From Acidihalobacter aeolianus (lineage in GTDB: Bacteria; Pseudomonadota; Gammaproteobacteria; DSM-5130; Acidihalobacteraceae), in assembly GCF_001753165.1 (NCBI RefSeq), contig NZ_CP017448.1, forward strand, positions 2,312,462 through 2,376,461: 64,000 nt of DNA. Reading direction: 5' to 3'. Of the stretch, positions 28,747-39,200 are shown one piece after another. Positions within the stretch are counted from its first letter, which is position 1. Each line of letters opens with the position of its first letter. The position numbers and the translations under genes were made by a program. The notes beneath the pieces are model-generated. The model was given only the letters and a program-made list of their open reading frames with translations, searched no databases and had not been told where the DNA came from.

Positions 28747-29522
28747 CTGTTGACTCCACGTTTCAAGATAATGCGAAAATGGATCATAATATGCGCATAG
28801 TTATAGAAATAGACTCTATGCAGAATCTTCGGTAAATCATATGCGCGTTCATACCCGATATAATTATCCTTTTCTTTAGGGCTGGCGACCGACATATTGA
28901 TATTTCTTAATCTATTTGAAATGGATTCTCTTTCACTAGCCTTTTTTATCCCAGAAAGCATATCACCAATATCAGATAGGCCCTCAGTAATATTTTTTGA
29001 CATAACAGACAGTTCATGCTCAATACTATTCAACCGCATCTGTTGCAACTTATTTGACTTCATTGAGGAAAGAAGCGGAATAGCAGATTTACTTTTTCTT
29101 GCATATTCCTTGTTAATAGCTTTAATTTTACGAAGTCTGTACTTTATCGAGCGATATTCATCCGACATAAGAATATCATCGACAATTTTCCTTCTGTCTT
29201 TAGTTAATTCTAATCGATGGAGATAATGACTCAACCCACCCGAGTCAACCTGTCTTTTTAGCAGAGCCCAATATATTTCCTTTATAAATAAATCATTAGA
29301 CGCAGTCACATAATTATTAATTTCTATTACTCCACGTGCTTCATTTGAAGCCAACATTTGATTTATTATCGATGTCTTTGAGTAGCCAGCACGCAATCTA
29401 TTCAAATAGTATTCCAATCCTATCGCATCGGAATCCCTTTTAAATATAAACTCATACGCTCCCCTAATAAATTCTACGCCTGTTAAATTTATAATTTCGT
29501 GATACTTTTGTATTAAGTCCAT
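28725..29522 (-). CDS. DUF4214 protein with start of a GT32 module (5' part of a frameshifted gene)
   Basis: Residues 15-135 contain two DUF4214 repeats, recognisable from FIKEIYWALLKRQVDSGGL, SHYLHRL and the trailing SDEYRS. A helical linker (about 140-220) follows. The frame then reads LPKILHRVYFYNY, which is the start of a GT32 domain, before running into 15 unrelated residues and a stop. The other frame continues with YDPFSHYLETW directly after. The break therefore looks like a one-base deletion, either a real mutation or a sequencing error. DUF4214 is often found attached to glycosyltransferases and surface proteins. Confidence 0.82.
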   Translation of the reverse strand: MDLIQKYHEIINLTGVEFIRGAYEFIFKRDSDAIGLEYYLNRLRAGYSKTSIINQMLASNEARGVIEINNYVTASNDLFIKEIYWALLKRQVDSGGLSHYLHRLELTKDRRKIVDDILMSDEYRSIKYRLRKIKAINKEYARKSKSAIPLLSSMKSNKLQQMRLNSIEHELSVMSKNITEGLSDIGDMLSGIKKASERESISNRLRNINMSVASPKEKDNYIGYERAYDLPKILHRVYFYNYAHIMIHFRIILKRGVNSCQNIKS

Positions 29523-29575
29523 TTCAAAGCCCCGTCATATCAGATATGGTTCCCATTATTAAATTCTTAATGAAG

Positions 29576-30334
29576 TCACTGCGACCCAGTTTTGCCTTTT
29601 CGCTTCTGCGTCATATCTCTGATCGCCCTGTGAAAACTAGCATTTGATTTCCCACTCAGAATGAATTCATCAAAAACATTAGGAGGGCTCTTAAATGAAT
29701 TTTTGAGTCTCTTATGATGCTCTAATGATACGTAAAATCTATTGAGTCCGTCGAAATATACGAATTTGTACCCATAATTTAATATTATCTTCTCCCAATC
29801 CTTATGGGTTTCATTTTGCGTCATAGGTTTCGTGCTTTCCACAAGAACCACCCATGGCCTCACAGTGGATGGAGTCCAGCTCATAAGAACTTCAGCCTCG
29901 TTACCTTCTACATCAACCTTTAACCAATGCACATCGCTAGAACTACACATATTTAATATTTTACTTAGCGGCATCATCAATACCTCGCGCTCTATTATCG
30001 AGTAACCATATTTTTCGTACTGAGACGCATAGTCCGGGCGCACGGTTGATATACCGCTTGCTGATACTTCGTAAAATTTTACATCCTCTTTTCCTAAACC
30101 CACCACCGCCTCTATAACTTTATCCTCAGGTCGCTGCACTAATAACTTCTCTACACATGATCTAACTGGCTCCACGTTAATACCACGCCAACCTCGCTCA
30201 TAAAATGCATGACTCACCGAATCAATTACTGGATCATTGGCACCAATATCTATATAGCACCCATTTTCTATTGAACCAAGAGCTCGCCACAAAATTACAT
30301 CTTCAAAATTTTGCGCATATGATGTTATACCCAT
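29576..30334 (-). CDS. FkbM-family methyltransferase
   Basis: A 252-residue SAM-dependent O-methyltransferase. YIDIGANDPVIDSVSHAF is the SAM-binding motif I of the FkbM family, followed by GINVEPV (motif II region) and WLKVDVEGNEAEVL, a strong family hallmark. In polysaccharide loci such enzymes methylate sugars. It is AT-rich like its neighbours and probably co-transcribed with the ABC exporter genes. Confidence 0.9.
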   Translation of the reverse strand: MGITSYAQNFEDVILWRALGSIENGCYIDIGANDPVIDSVSHAFYERGWRGINVEPVRSCVEKLLVQRPEDKVIEAVVGLGKEDVKFYEVSASGISTVRPDYASQYEKYGYSIIEREVLMMPLSKILNMCSSSDVHWLKVDVEGNEAEVLMSWTPSTVRPWVVLVESTKPMTQNETHKDWEKIILNYGYKFVYFDGLNRFYVSLEHHKRLKNSFKSPPNVFDEFILSGKSNASFHRAIRDMTQKRKGKTGSQ

Positions 30335-30356
30335 GAAATAAACCTCATTCTAAATA

Positions 30357-31019
30357 TCATAGCTCACGATATATTGAAATCGCTTCCTCAACATCTTCAT
30401 ATATAGTTAGCTTACCTGAATCTATAATGGCCGCTTTAGTGCAATAATTTTTAATTAAATCTGTTTGATGCGATACCATTATCATTGCTCTATCGGACCT
30501 TTTCTCAAAAAGATCCGTGTTACATTTCTCAGTAAAACGATGGTCTCCAACTGACAAAATCTCGTCAATTAAATAACAATCGAATTCAATTGACATTGAG
30601 ATCGCAAATGCCAATCTAGCACTCATGCCAGATGAATAGCTTTTTACTGGCTCTCCCAGATACGCACCAAGTTCGGAAAATTCTTCTACATATGCAAGCA
30701 TTTTTTTGTAATTAATACCATAAACTCTTGCTATTAACCTCGTATTATCTCTACCCGTCAAACTGCCTTGAAACGCACCACCAAAAGCGAGCGGCCATGA
30801 GACAGACATTCCCCTACGAACCTCTCCACCATTAGGATGTTCTGAGCCACTGATGATACGTACCAAAGTTGATTTTCCTGCACCATTCCGCCCCATGATG
30901 CCCCATTTCTCGCCTTTTCTGACCCGAAGATTGATTCGATCTAAGATCAACCGTTTATCGCGGCCATGATTCACCGGGTAATATTTGGTGACGTTATCTA
31001 TTTCCAGCACGCCATCCAC
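30357..31019 (-). CDS. kpsT: Capsular polysaccharide ABC exporter, ATPase
   Basis: The ATPase that powers polysaccharide export through KpsM. It has Walker A GRNGAGKST, the signature YSSGMSARLAFA, Walker B CYLIDEIL and a switch His (VSHQ). The 220-residue size is that of KpsT/CtrD, without the C-terminal glycan-binding extension of O9a-type Wzt. I start it at GTG 31019, because GGAG lies about 10 bases upstream and the first residues then match KpsT. The frame is open to 31082, but that stretch is kpsM sequence. It lies 4 bases downstream of the kpsM stop. Confidence 0.92.
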   Translation of the reverse strand: MDGVLEIDNVTKYYPVNHGRDKRLILDRINLRVRKGEKWGIMGRNGAGKSTLVRIISGSEHPNGGEVRRGMSVSWPLAFGGAFQGSLTGRDNTRLIARVYGINYKKMLAYVEEFSELGAYLGEPVKSYSSGMSARLAFAISMSIEFDCYLIDEILSVGDHRFTEKCNTDLFEKRSDRAMIMVSHQTDLIKNYCTKAAIIDSGKLTIYEDVEEAISIYREL

Positions 31020-31023
31020 GACT

Positions 31024-31830
31024 TTACGCTCCACCCATGATTTTGACGCGCTTGATGGCCAGTTCCGCCAAGGCGTAACCAAACAGCGTCATACCTATTA
31101 ATACCACTACGGTATAACCCAGGTTGTAATACGTCGGCATGCGAGGCCCGAAGTACCCCGCGTGAAAAAATTCAACTGCATCGATGAGGGGGAAGTACAT
31201 CAACCATTCCCTATATGGCTGGGGCACCACGTAGAGCGGGAAAAAAACGCCAGTGACCGGCAACATCAGGTACAAGATGATATGGGAGGTTCTTTCAATC
31301 GATTCGCTGAGTTCGGAAAGTGAAGACATAATCATGACGAACGCAAACGAGAACCAGATCACCAGCAGATACCCCATCGCAAAATCGAACCAGTCATACG
31401 GTAGACGGGTTATGCCCAGAAAAGTAAATACTGGGTAGAGTACGAAAAAAGCAGCTGCACCGCTTGCAAAGGTCAAGATGATACGCGCGTACACCACGTC
31501 AATCGGCCGGATAGGCTGATGGTGCAACAGCGCACGATTGACATCGATGGCTTTAGTCGTCTTACTCGTTCCGTTTCGCCAGAACAACAAGGTAGGGTAA
31601 CTCACGGCCAGATATTCGGCGGGGCTGATGTTGTTGACGTAATTAGCTTCCATAAAGGAAAAGAGCACCATCACCCCGAGCACGAACATGGCGGGCTCGG
31701 CCACGATCCACAACACCCCCAGGCCTTCGCGACCATACATGGTGATGGTTTCACGCATCACCATGGCCCAGATGACGCGGCGCTGTATGGCGAACTGCCG
31801 TCTCAATGAGGGGCCGGCATTAGTTGTCAT
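31024..31830 (-). CDS. kpsM: Capsular polysaccharide ABC exporter, permease
   Basis: A 268-residue ABC-2 type permease with six hydrophobic segments. The N-terminal cytoplasmic part RRVIWAMVMRETITMYGREGLGVLW is typical of KpsM/CtrC/BexB. ATG 31830 is preceded by GGAG at 4 bases; the nominal start 18 bases further up has no site. The start overlaps the end of the KpsE-like gene by 11 bases. Confidence 0.93.
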   Translation of the reverse strand: MTTNAGPSLRRQFAIQRRVIWAMVMRETITMYGREGLGVLWIVAEPAMFVLGVMVLFSFMEANYVNNISPAEYLAVSYPTLLFWRNGTSKTTKAIDVNRALLHHQPIRPIDVVYARIILTFASGAAAFFVLYPVFTFLGITRLPYDWFDFAMGYLLVIWFSFAFVMIMSSLSELSESIERTSHIILYLMLPVTGVFFPLYVVPQPYREWLMYFPLIDAVEFFHAGYFGPRMPTYYNLGYTVVVLIGMTLFGYALAELAIKRVKIMGGA

Positions 31831-32938
31831 GATGCTCCTTGATACCACCGATCACGATGTACAACACGCCCCAGATCATCAGAGAAATAACCAAGGTTGC
31901 AAATACGCCTCTAATCCGTTTAGGGTCCTGTGGGGCGTCAGGCAGATTGGGCCTGCTGATCGTTTCCAGATAAAGCTCCTGCTTCTGAGCTGTCACCCGG
32001 GCCTGCTGTAGCGAAGTAAAGGCAGCTTCCAGCAACTTTTCAGCCAGCAACTGATTCACCGTGAGCTGTTCGAACTCAATGTCCTTGCTGGCCAAGGATT
32101 GATCCGAGCCAGTTACTTTGCCCTTCTCACGCGCTATTTCCCGCTCCAAGGCCCTGACCGCACTACGCAATACGGGTATCTGCGGATTATTCGGCGCATG
32201 CGAGAGAAGTGCGTCCAGATTCGTCTTTTCGGATATGAGTTTTGTCTGCAGGTTGGCAATCAGGTCGAGCTGCATTTTGGATTGCGCCGGCGGGCTGAAT
32301 ACCGCATGCATGTTTCGGTATTCTGCGAGCGCCAGCGTGGCATGCTTGAGCTGGGCTTCGGCCTGGGCGACGTTGTTTTCCGCATAGGACACCGCTTTCT
32401 GCCGCGCCTGCTCGTTGAGCATGTTCACGATTTCCTGGCTCTTGTTGAGCAGGAATTCGTTCAGCTTGTGCGCATCCTTAGCCGTATAGGCGCGCACATG
32501 CAGTTCGCTGATCCCGGTGGCGCTGTCCAGGGTGTCAGACACCATTGCGCGGTAATACTTGAGCAGCTTCACGTCGCTGGTGAACGGGTAAAACACGCCC
32601 CCAAAGCGATCGAAGATATCGATCGAGTCGTTCCCGAAGATCATCTTCAGGTTGTACTTTCGATTGAGCGCCATCATGGCATCCCAGGAATTCACGTAGG
32701 AGCTGACGGTTTGCGCGGCGCTGGTCGAGTTGCTGCCGCCAAAGGCGCTGAGCAGACCAGCCAGCCCGGAAGAGCTGACCCGCTCATTCGGGCTGTAAAT
32801 CACAAACCGCGATTCCGAGATGTAAACCGGCGAGGCGATCAATCCGAAGTACAGTATGGAAAGGGTTGTGGGCACGATCACCACCCACATGAACAGCTTG
32901 CTGATGCCTCTTAATTTCGCGAACAGCTTTTCAAACAC
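31820..32938 (-). CDS. kpsE: Capsule export inner-membrane protein, KpsE/BexC/CtrB family
   Basis: A 372-residue polysaccharide co-polymerase-like protein. Membrane helices lie near residues 17-35 and near 345-365, with a long periplasmic coiled coil between (about 165-320). SPVYISESRFVIYSP after the first helix and the PN.PD.P..PKR segment before the last helix are family features. It links the KpsMT transporter to the outer-membrane KpsD/Wza-like channel. It is the first gene of the kpsE-kpsM-kpsT run, 20 bases after manC. Confidence 0.92.
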   Translation of the reverse strand: MFEKLFAKLRGISKLFMWVVIVPTTLSILYFGLIASPVYISESRFVIYSPNERVSSSGLAGLLSAFGGSNSTSAAQTVSSYVNSWDAMMALNRKYNLKMIFGNDSIDIFDRFGGVFYPFTSDVKLLKYYRAMVSDTLDSATGISELHVRAYTAKDAHKLNEFLLNKSQEIVNMLNEQARQKAVSYAENNVAQAEAQLKHATLALAEYRNMHAVFSPPAQSKMQLDLIANLQTKLISEKTNLDALLSHAPNNPQIPVLRSAVRALEREIAREKGKVTGSDQSLASKDIEFEQLTVNQLLAEKLLEAAFTSLQQARVTAQKQELYLETISRPNLPDAPQDPKRIRGVFATLVISLMIWGVLYIVIGGIKEHHDN

Positions 32939-32958
32939 GCAGACTTTCCTTCGATTGA

Positions 32959-34413
32959 TTACGCCGCGGGGCTTCCTTGCTCAACGCGGCCATACACGTC
33001 GTCGAAGCGGACGATGTCGTCTTCGCCGAGATAGGCCCCGCTCTGCACCTCGATGAGCACGAGGTCGATGACGCCCGGATTGCTCAGGCGATGCGCAGTG
33101 CCCGCGGGGATAAAGGTGGATTCATTGGTCATCACCAGCTTTTCGGTGCCGCCCACATGCACGAGCGCCGTCCCGGAGACGACGATCCAGTGTTCGCTGC
33201 GGTGGTGATGCATCTGCAGGGAGAGCTTTTCGCCGGGCTTGACCACGATGCGCTTCATCTTGAAGCGGTCGCCCTCCTCCAGCACGGTGTAGGTCCCCCA
33301 GGGCCGGTGCATGGTGGGATTGATGTCGTAGCTCTGGTGTCGGCGCGCCTTGAGTGCGTCCACCAGCACACGCACCTCCTGGTCGCGCGACTTGTCTGCG
33401 ATCAGCAGGGCGTCTGGCGTATCCGCCACCAGCAGGTCCTCCACACCGAGCAGTGCGGTAAGGCGGTGTGGGCTGTGCACGATGCAGTTATGGGTGTCTT
33501 CGACCAGGGACTCCGGAGCGAGCAGCCGATTGCCATCGGCATCCGGCTCCAGGAGTTGCGCGTAGGCGCCCCAGGCGCCAAGGTCGTTCCACGAAAATTC
33601 GGACGGAATCACGGCCACGTCGGTGGCCTTTTCCATGATGGCGTAATCGATGGAGATGTCCGGCGCTTGCGCGAATGAGCCTCCCAGTTCCCAGGCGTCG
33701 CCGAACTCCCGCGCCTCATCCCAGGCAGCCTGCGCAGCGGCGAGCACTTCGGGTGCATGCGTCTGCATCGCTTGCAGCAGCGCATCGGCACGCATGCAGA
33801 AGATGCCGGAATTCCATAGGTATTCGCCGGAGTCGACATAGGCCTGCGCGGTGGCTTCGTCCGGTTTTTCCACGAAACGCGAGACGCGGAAGCCGGGCGG
33901 CAGCGCAGTGCCGATCTGGATGTAGCCGAAGCCGGTTTCAGGAGCGGTCGGCTGCACACCGAAGGTGACCAACTCGCCCTTCTGCGCCATCTCGACCGCC
34001 TTGCGCGTGGCCTCGGCGAAGGCATCGATCTCGGGCACGATGTGATCGGCGGGCATGAACAGAAGGACCGTGTCCGCCCCGCAGGTCTGCTGGGCCCACA
34101 GCGCCGCACAGGCCATTGCCGGGGCGGTGTTGCGGCCGCTGGGCTCGAGCAGGTAACGGAACGGAGCCGCGTCGTCGGGATGCGTCTTGCCGTAGGCGTT
34201 GAAGCTGTCGCGGGTGAGGAAGTAGTACTCGCGGTTAGTGACGGTGAGCACGGTATCCTTCGGCCGAGCCTTGAGGACCCGAGACAGAGTCTTCTGGATC
34301 AGGGTCTCGCCATCCGGCAGCGGGATGTAGGGCTTGGGATGGGATTTGCGGGACAGAGGCCACAGACGACTTCCAGAACCACCAGAGAGAACCACCGACA
34401 CCACTTCCGACAT
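32959..34413 (-). CDS. manC: Mannose-1-phosphate guanylyltransferase / mannose-6-phosphate isomerase
   Basis: A 484-residue bifunctional type II enzyme. The N-terminal part has the nucleotidyltransferase motif SGGSGSRLWPLSR and the FVEKPDE sugar-binding segment. The C-terminal 130 residues are the cupin isomerase domain (RPWGTYTVLEEG, HHRSEHWIVVSG). It supplies GDP-mannose for Gmd. I start it at ATG 34413, with GGGAAA upstream. The frame is open 25 codons further, without family similarity. Confidence 0.95.
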   Translation of the reverse strand: MSEVVSVVLSGGSGSRLWPLSRKSHPKPYIPLPDGETLIQKTLSRVLKARPKDTVLTVTNREYYFLTRDSFNAYGKTHPDDAAPFRYLLEPSGRNTAPAMACAALWAQQTCGADTVLLFMPADHIVPEIDAFAEATRKAVEMAQKGELVTFGVQPTAPETGFGYIQIGTALPPGFRVSRFVEKPDEATAQAYVDSGEYLWNSGIFCMRADALLQAMQTHAPEVLAAAQAAWDEAREFGDAWELGGSFAQAPDISIDYAIMEKATDVAVIPSEFSWNDLGAWGAYAQLLEPDADGNRLLAPESLVEDTHNCIVHSPHRLTALLGVEDLLVADTPDALLIADKSRDQEVRVLVDALKARRHQSYDINPTMHRPWGTYTVLEEGDRFKMKRIVVKPGEKLSLQMHHHRSEHWIVVSGTALVHVGGTEKLVMTNESTFIPAGTAHRLSNPGVIDLVLIEVQSGAYLGEDDIVRFDDVYGRVEQGSPAA

Positions 34414-34811
34414 GCGATTTCCCTTGTATGCAGAGTTTGCATTCTGTCTAGCAGGACTCGCGCCAAGATTGGTCACGAGCTGCGCCAAAACAGGTCATTC
34501 ATAGACAGCCGGCATCCTCACAGATACACTATTTTTAGTCAACGATATATATAATCTACGTCAGAATGAGACCGAAAAAGACTGAATATTAAGCTTTTGT
34601 TACGCTATTTATATTAAGGCGGCATGTCCTAACCCGAATCGGATTCACGTCAACTGCAAACCAAGATGCGCTTATCGCACACCCCTGTCACATTCGTGTG
34701 TATACATTTTGCTTACATCTCTCGTTAGGGCGTTGAACGCTATTCGTTTCAATAGACTTGGCTGTCGCCAGGACGTTGATTTTGAAGTGTAGTGTGTAGC
34801 TGGGACGAGGT
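34414..34811. other. Divergent intergenic region between manC and the kpsD-like gene
   Basis: About 400 AT-rich bases that must hold the promoters for manC-kpsE-kpsM-kpsT (minus) and the kpsD-PKS run (plus). TATATATAAT-like runs occur around 34545-34555 and 34605-34617, but no clean promoter pair could be fixed by eye. TGCGCCAAAA at 34481-34490 repeats the half-site of the inverted repeat at 5201. Confidence 0.5.
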
Positions 34812-36161
34812 TTGGCGGATGAAGTCATGGATGGCGGGCGATGGAAATGGAATCCGACCCACCCAAGAGGGGCTAATTTAGTGCGAACCGCGAACCATTT
34901 TGGTGCAAATCACCAACAACAGCCGCCAGCCGATCTACGGACAAACTCAATAACTTTTATTTATTGTATTCGCGGGACGCTCACCAGGACACTGAAAAAT
35001 ACCGCGCGAGTTCTGGCCCTGGTCGGCGGATTGGCCAGCCTGGCCGGCTGCGCCGGGTTCCTGCCCCATGACGGCCCAACGGCGGGCGCGATATCGGATG
35101 TAGCCAGCAACCAGAAGCTTTCCGGCATCCAGCTGGTCAACGTGAATTACGCGGTCGCCCGACACATCAAGCAGCAACTGGACGCGCCGCGTGCCGCCAT
35201 GCTCAAGGCCTTTGCCAACCCGCATCCCGATGCTTACACGCTCGGGCCCGGCGACGTGGTGGAGGTGTACATCTGGGAAGCGCCCCCGGCGATGCTGTTC
35301 ACGCCCGCGATCACGGCGACCACCGTACCCTCCGGGGCGATCATGACCTCCATCCCTCAGCAGATGGTGGGCACCGACGGCAACATCGTCATCCCCTTTG
35401 CCGGCATGATCCCCTGCGACGGCAAGACGCCCAACCAGATCGCCGCCGAGGTCCGCCAGCATCTCATGGGTCTCGCTCACGACCCACAGGTGGTGGTGAA
35501 GCTGGTCAACAACCACGCGCAAAGCATTTCCGTGGTGGGTAACGTCAAACAGAGCCGGCAGGTACCGATGATCCCCGGCGGCGTGACCATTCTGCAGGCG
35601 CTGGCAGCGGCCGGCGGCGTGGTCCACCCGGTGAGCAAGATCACGCTCCAGATCGCGCGCGACGGCAATGTGCTGCAGCTACCGCTGATGGACGTTATCC
35701 GCAATCCAATGGACAACATCTCGCTGCGCGCGGGCGACGTGCTGACGGCGCTGTATCGTCCGCTGCACGTAACCGCAATGGGTGCCACGATGCAAGCCAA
35801 GGAGATCGACTTCGAGGCCACGGGCATCTCCCTGGCGCAGGCGCTGGCACGCAGCGGCGGGTTGAATACCAACCAGGCGGACGCGCGTGCGGTGTATGTG
35901 TTCCGCTTCGAGTCGCCGACGTTGCTACCACACTGGCCGGAACCGGTGAAGCCGCTGCCGGACGGCAAGATTCCGGTGGTGTTCCGCTTCGATCTAAGCA
36001 ATCCGGCGACCTTCTTCGCGGCGCAGACCTTCCCGATCCAGAACCACGACCTGATCTTCGTGGCCACGGCGCCGTCGCAGGACTTCAGCAAGTTCCTGAA
36101 CCTGATCGTGCAGATCGTGTATCCGTTCCAGACCTTGAATGCGTTGGGTGTGATCAAATAA
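34812..36161 (+). CDS. Outer-membrane polysaccharide export lipoprotein (KpsD/Wza-like)
   Basis: A Poly_export/SLBB-family protein that would form the outer-membrane exit channel for the polymer. The lipobox SLAGC puts the lipidated Cys at residue 80 of the longest frame. YTLGPGDVVEVYIWEAP starts the Poly_export domain and two SLBB-type segments follow. The start is uncertain. The frame begins at TTG 34812, but the 60 residues before the signal peptide are unusual; a non-ATG start closer to 34990 (for example CTG 34992) would give a normal signal peptide. It is the first gene of a plus-strand run leading into the PKS. Confidence 0.9.
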   Translation: MADEVMDGGRWKWNPTHPRGANLVRTANHFGANHQQQPPADLRTNSITFIYCIRGTLTRTLKNTARVLALVGGLASLAGCAGFLPHDGPTAGAISDVASNQKLSGIQLVNVNYAVARHIKQQLDAPRAAMLKAFANPHPDAYTLGPGDVVEVYIWEAPPAMLFTPAITATTVPSGAIMTSIPQQMVGTDGNIVIPFAGMIPCDGKTPNQIAAEVRQHLMGLAHDPQVVVKLVNNHAQSISVVGNVKQSRQVPMIPGGVTILQALAAAGGVVHPVSKITLQIARDGNVLQLPLMDVIRNPMDNISLRAGDVLTALYRPLHVTAMGATMQAKEIDFEATGISLAQALARSGGLNTNQADARAVYVFRFESPTLLPHWPEPVKPLPDGKIPVVFRFDLSNPATFFAAQTFPIQNHDLIFVATAPSQDFSKFLNLIVQIVYPFQTLNALGVIK

Positions 36162-36205
36162 CGGGCCAGGGGTAAGCATCATGAGCAACGACGGCTGATC
36201 GGCGC

Positions 36206-39200
36206 ATGAAAGACACAAGAATCGCCATCGTCGGCTATTCCACGCGGTTGCCGCAGACCAGCGACGCACGTTTCTGGGCGGACCTGCTGGCCGAACGCAG
36301 CCTGATCACCCAGGTCGCGGCGGACCGCTGGGCGCATGGCGCGTACCATCACCCCGAACGCGGCCACCCGGGCACCTCGGTGACCTTCTCGGCGGGTTCG
36401 CTCGGCGACGTGTCCGGTTTCGACGCCGGCTTTTTCCGCATCTCGCCGCGCGAGGCGGCGGCGATGGACCCGCAGCAGCGGCTGCTGCTGGAGATGAGCT
36501 GGGAAGCGCTGAGCCACGCGGGCCTGAAACCCGCAGAGCTGCGCAGCCGGCGCTGCGGGGTGTTCATCGGTCTGGCCAGCACGGACTACGCCTATCGCGT
36601 GGCCGACGACCTTGCCGTGATCGGCCCGAACTCGGCCACCGGCTCGACCGCGAGCATCGCCGCCAACCGGCTGTCCTACTTCTACGACTGGCGCGGACCG
36701 AGTCTGGTGGTGGACACCGCCTGTTCGTCCGGGCTCGTCGCCTTCCATCAGGCCTGCCGCTCGCTGCTGGCGGGCGAGAGCGACGTGGCGGTGACCGGCG
36801 CGATCAGCCTGCACCTGCATCCCTACGGCTTCGTGATCTTCTCCAAGGCGTCGATGCTGTCGGCCTCGGGCAAGAGTCGGCCGTTCCAGGCCGGCGCGGA
36901 CGGCTACGTGCGCTCCGAGGGCGGCGGCGTGTTCGTGCTCAAGCCCTATGAGACGGCTCGACGCGACGGCGACCGTATCCTCGCCGTGGTCGCACGCTCC
37001 GGGATCAACGCCGACGGCTACAAGTCCGGCCTGACCGTGCCGCGCGTGGACGCGCAGGCGGCGCTGCTGCGCGAGATCTACGAGGCCGCCGGCATCGACC
37101 CGAACGAGGTGGATTACCTGGAGGCGCACGGCACCGGCACGGCGGTCGGCGACCCCATCGAGGTGGAGGCCATCGGCCAGGCGCTGGGGCAGGCACGGCG
37201 CGAAGGCCATCCGCTGCCCATCGGTTCGGTGAAGAGCAATCTCGGGCACTTGGAGACCGCCTCCGCCGTGCCGGGCCTGCTCAAGGCGATCCACGCGCTG
37301 CGCGAACGCGCCGTACCGCCGACCATCGGCATCGCCGAACTCAACCCCCGCCTGCCGCTGGATCGCTACGGACTGGAGGTGGTGACGCGCACCCGACCGC
37401 TGCGCAGCCGCGGTCAGCTCACCATCGGGGTGAATTCCTTCGGCTTCGGCGGCGCGAACGCACATGTGATCCTGCAGAGCCCGCCAGCGCAGCGCCGCCG
37501 CGTGCGCAGCGCGCCGCCGGCCGAGCCGGCCACGGCGCAACGGCCGCTGATGCTCACTGCGGCCTCGCCAAGCGCCCTGCGCCAGTTCGCACGCGACCTG
37601 CATGGGGCCATCGCGGCGCAGAAACCGGCGCAGTGGGAGGCGAGCCTCTATCAACTCAATTTCCGCCGCGAGTGGCTCGCCCAGCGCGCGCTGCTGTGGG
37701 TATCCAGCCGCGGCGACCTGCTGGACAAGCTCGACGCCTTCGCCGAACGCGGCGTGCACGCGCAAACCGGCGAATCGCTGGCCGATTGGCGTACACCGGA
37801 CAGCACACCCGGCGGGCCGGTGTGGGTGTTCTCGGGCAACGGCTGCCAGTGGGAAGGGATGGGGCGAGAACTGCTCGACGACCCGACCTTCGCCGCCAGC
37901 GTGGACGAGATCGACGCGACCTTCGCGCCGCTGGCCGGCTACCGCCTGCGCGACGATCTGCTGGGCCTGCTCGGCGAGCACCGCTATGCGCTGACCCAGT
38001 TCGCCCAACCGGCCCTGTTCGCGCTCCAGGTCGGGCAGGCGGCGATGCTGCGCGCGCACGGCTTCGAACCCACGGCGGTGATCGGTCACAGCGTGGGCGA
38101 GGTGGCCGCGGCCTGGGCCTGCGGCGCGCTGTCTCTGGCCGACGCGACGCGCGTGGTGTTCTATCGCAGCCACGAGCAGGAACGCGCGCGCGGCTTGGGT
38201 CAGATGACGGCCGTGGCGGCGGCGGCAGAGGATGCCGCCGAATGGATCGCCGAACTGCGTCTGGACGCACAGCTCTGCGTCGCCGCGCACAACAGCCCGC
38301 GTGGCTGTACGGTGGCCGGCGACACCGAGGCGCTGACCCGGCTGGAAACCTTTCTGCGCGGACGCGGCGTGGCGTGCAAACGCCTGCCGCTGGACTACCC
38401 GTTCCACGGCCCGCACATGGACGCGCTGCGCGAGCCCCTGCAGGCGCACCTCGCGGCAATCGAACCGCGCGCGAGCACGATTCCGTTCTTCTCCACGGTG
38501 ACCGGCGAGATGCTTTCCGGCGAGCAGCTGGACGCCGACTACTGGTGGCACAACGTGCGGGCGCCGGTGAGCTTCACGGCGGCCTTCGCCGCCTCCGCCG
38601 AATACGGCAGCCTGTTCGTCGAACTGGGCGGCCACCCGGTGCTGCGCAGTTACATGCAGGACATCCTGGCACACCACGGCCGCAGCGGGCGACCGATCGA
38701 AACCCTGCGCCGCGACCAGTCCGCGCAGCGCGAGGCCCTGCGTGCAGCGGCCGGCGAGCTGTGGATCGCCGGGCTGCCGGCGCAGTGGGAGCGGCACTAT
38801 CCGCAGGCGCTGCCTTTCGTCGACCTGCCTCACTACCCCTGGGAACACGAACGCCACTGGCACGAGATCAGCGCCGAATCCGCCGGTCTGCTGCACCGTC
38901 ACCCGGCGCACCCTCTGCTCGGCCACCCGGTTGCCGGACATCCGGGCGCCTGGGAGCAGCGCGTGGACACCGCGAGCTTCCCGTGGCTGGCCGACCATTG
39001 CGTGGGCGACGGCGCGATCTTCCCTGGTGCGGGCTACGTCGAACTGATGCTTGCCGCGGCCACCCAGGACCCTGAACGCGATCCCGCCACGGGACTGCGC
39101 GTGGAGGGTCTCGAAATTCTCGCCCCGCTGCTGCTGGAGGAGAACGCTGCCAAGATCGTGCGCACGCGGCTCTCCGACGAGGGCAGCGTGGAAGTCCAGG

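Noticed and set aside
24024-31082. Possible abequose/tyvelose-type (3,6-dideoxyhexose) pathway
   Set aside because: rfbF and rfbG are present, but no RfbH dehydratase is found in the window, so a 3,6-dideoxy sugar is not supported.
9985-36161. Wzx/Wzy-type O-antigen assembly
   Set aside because: No flippase or polymerase of this type is visible; the exporter genes are of the ABC (KpsMT) type.
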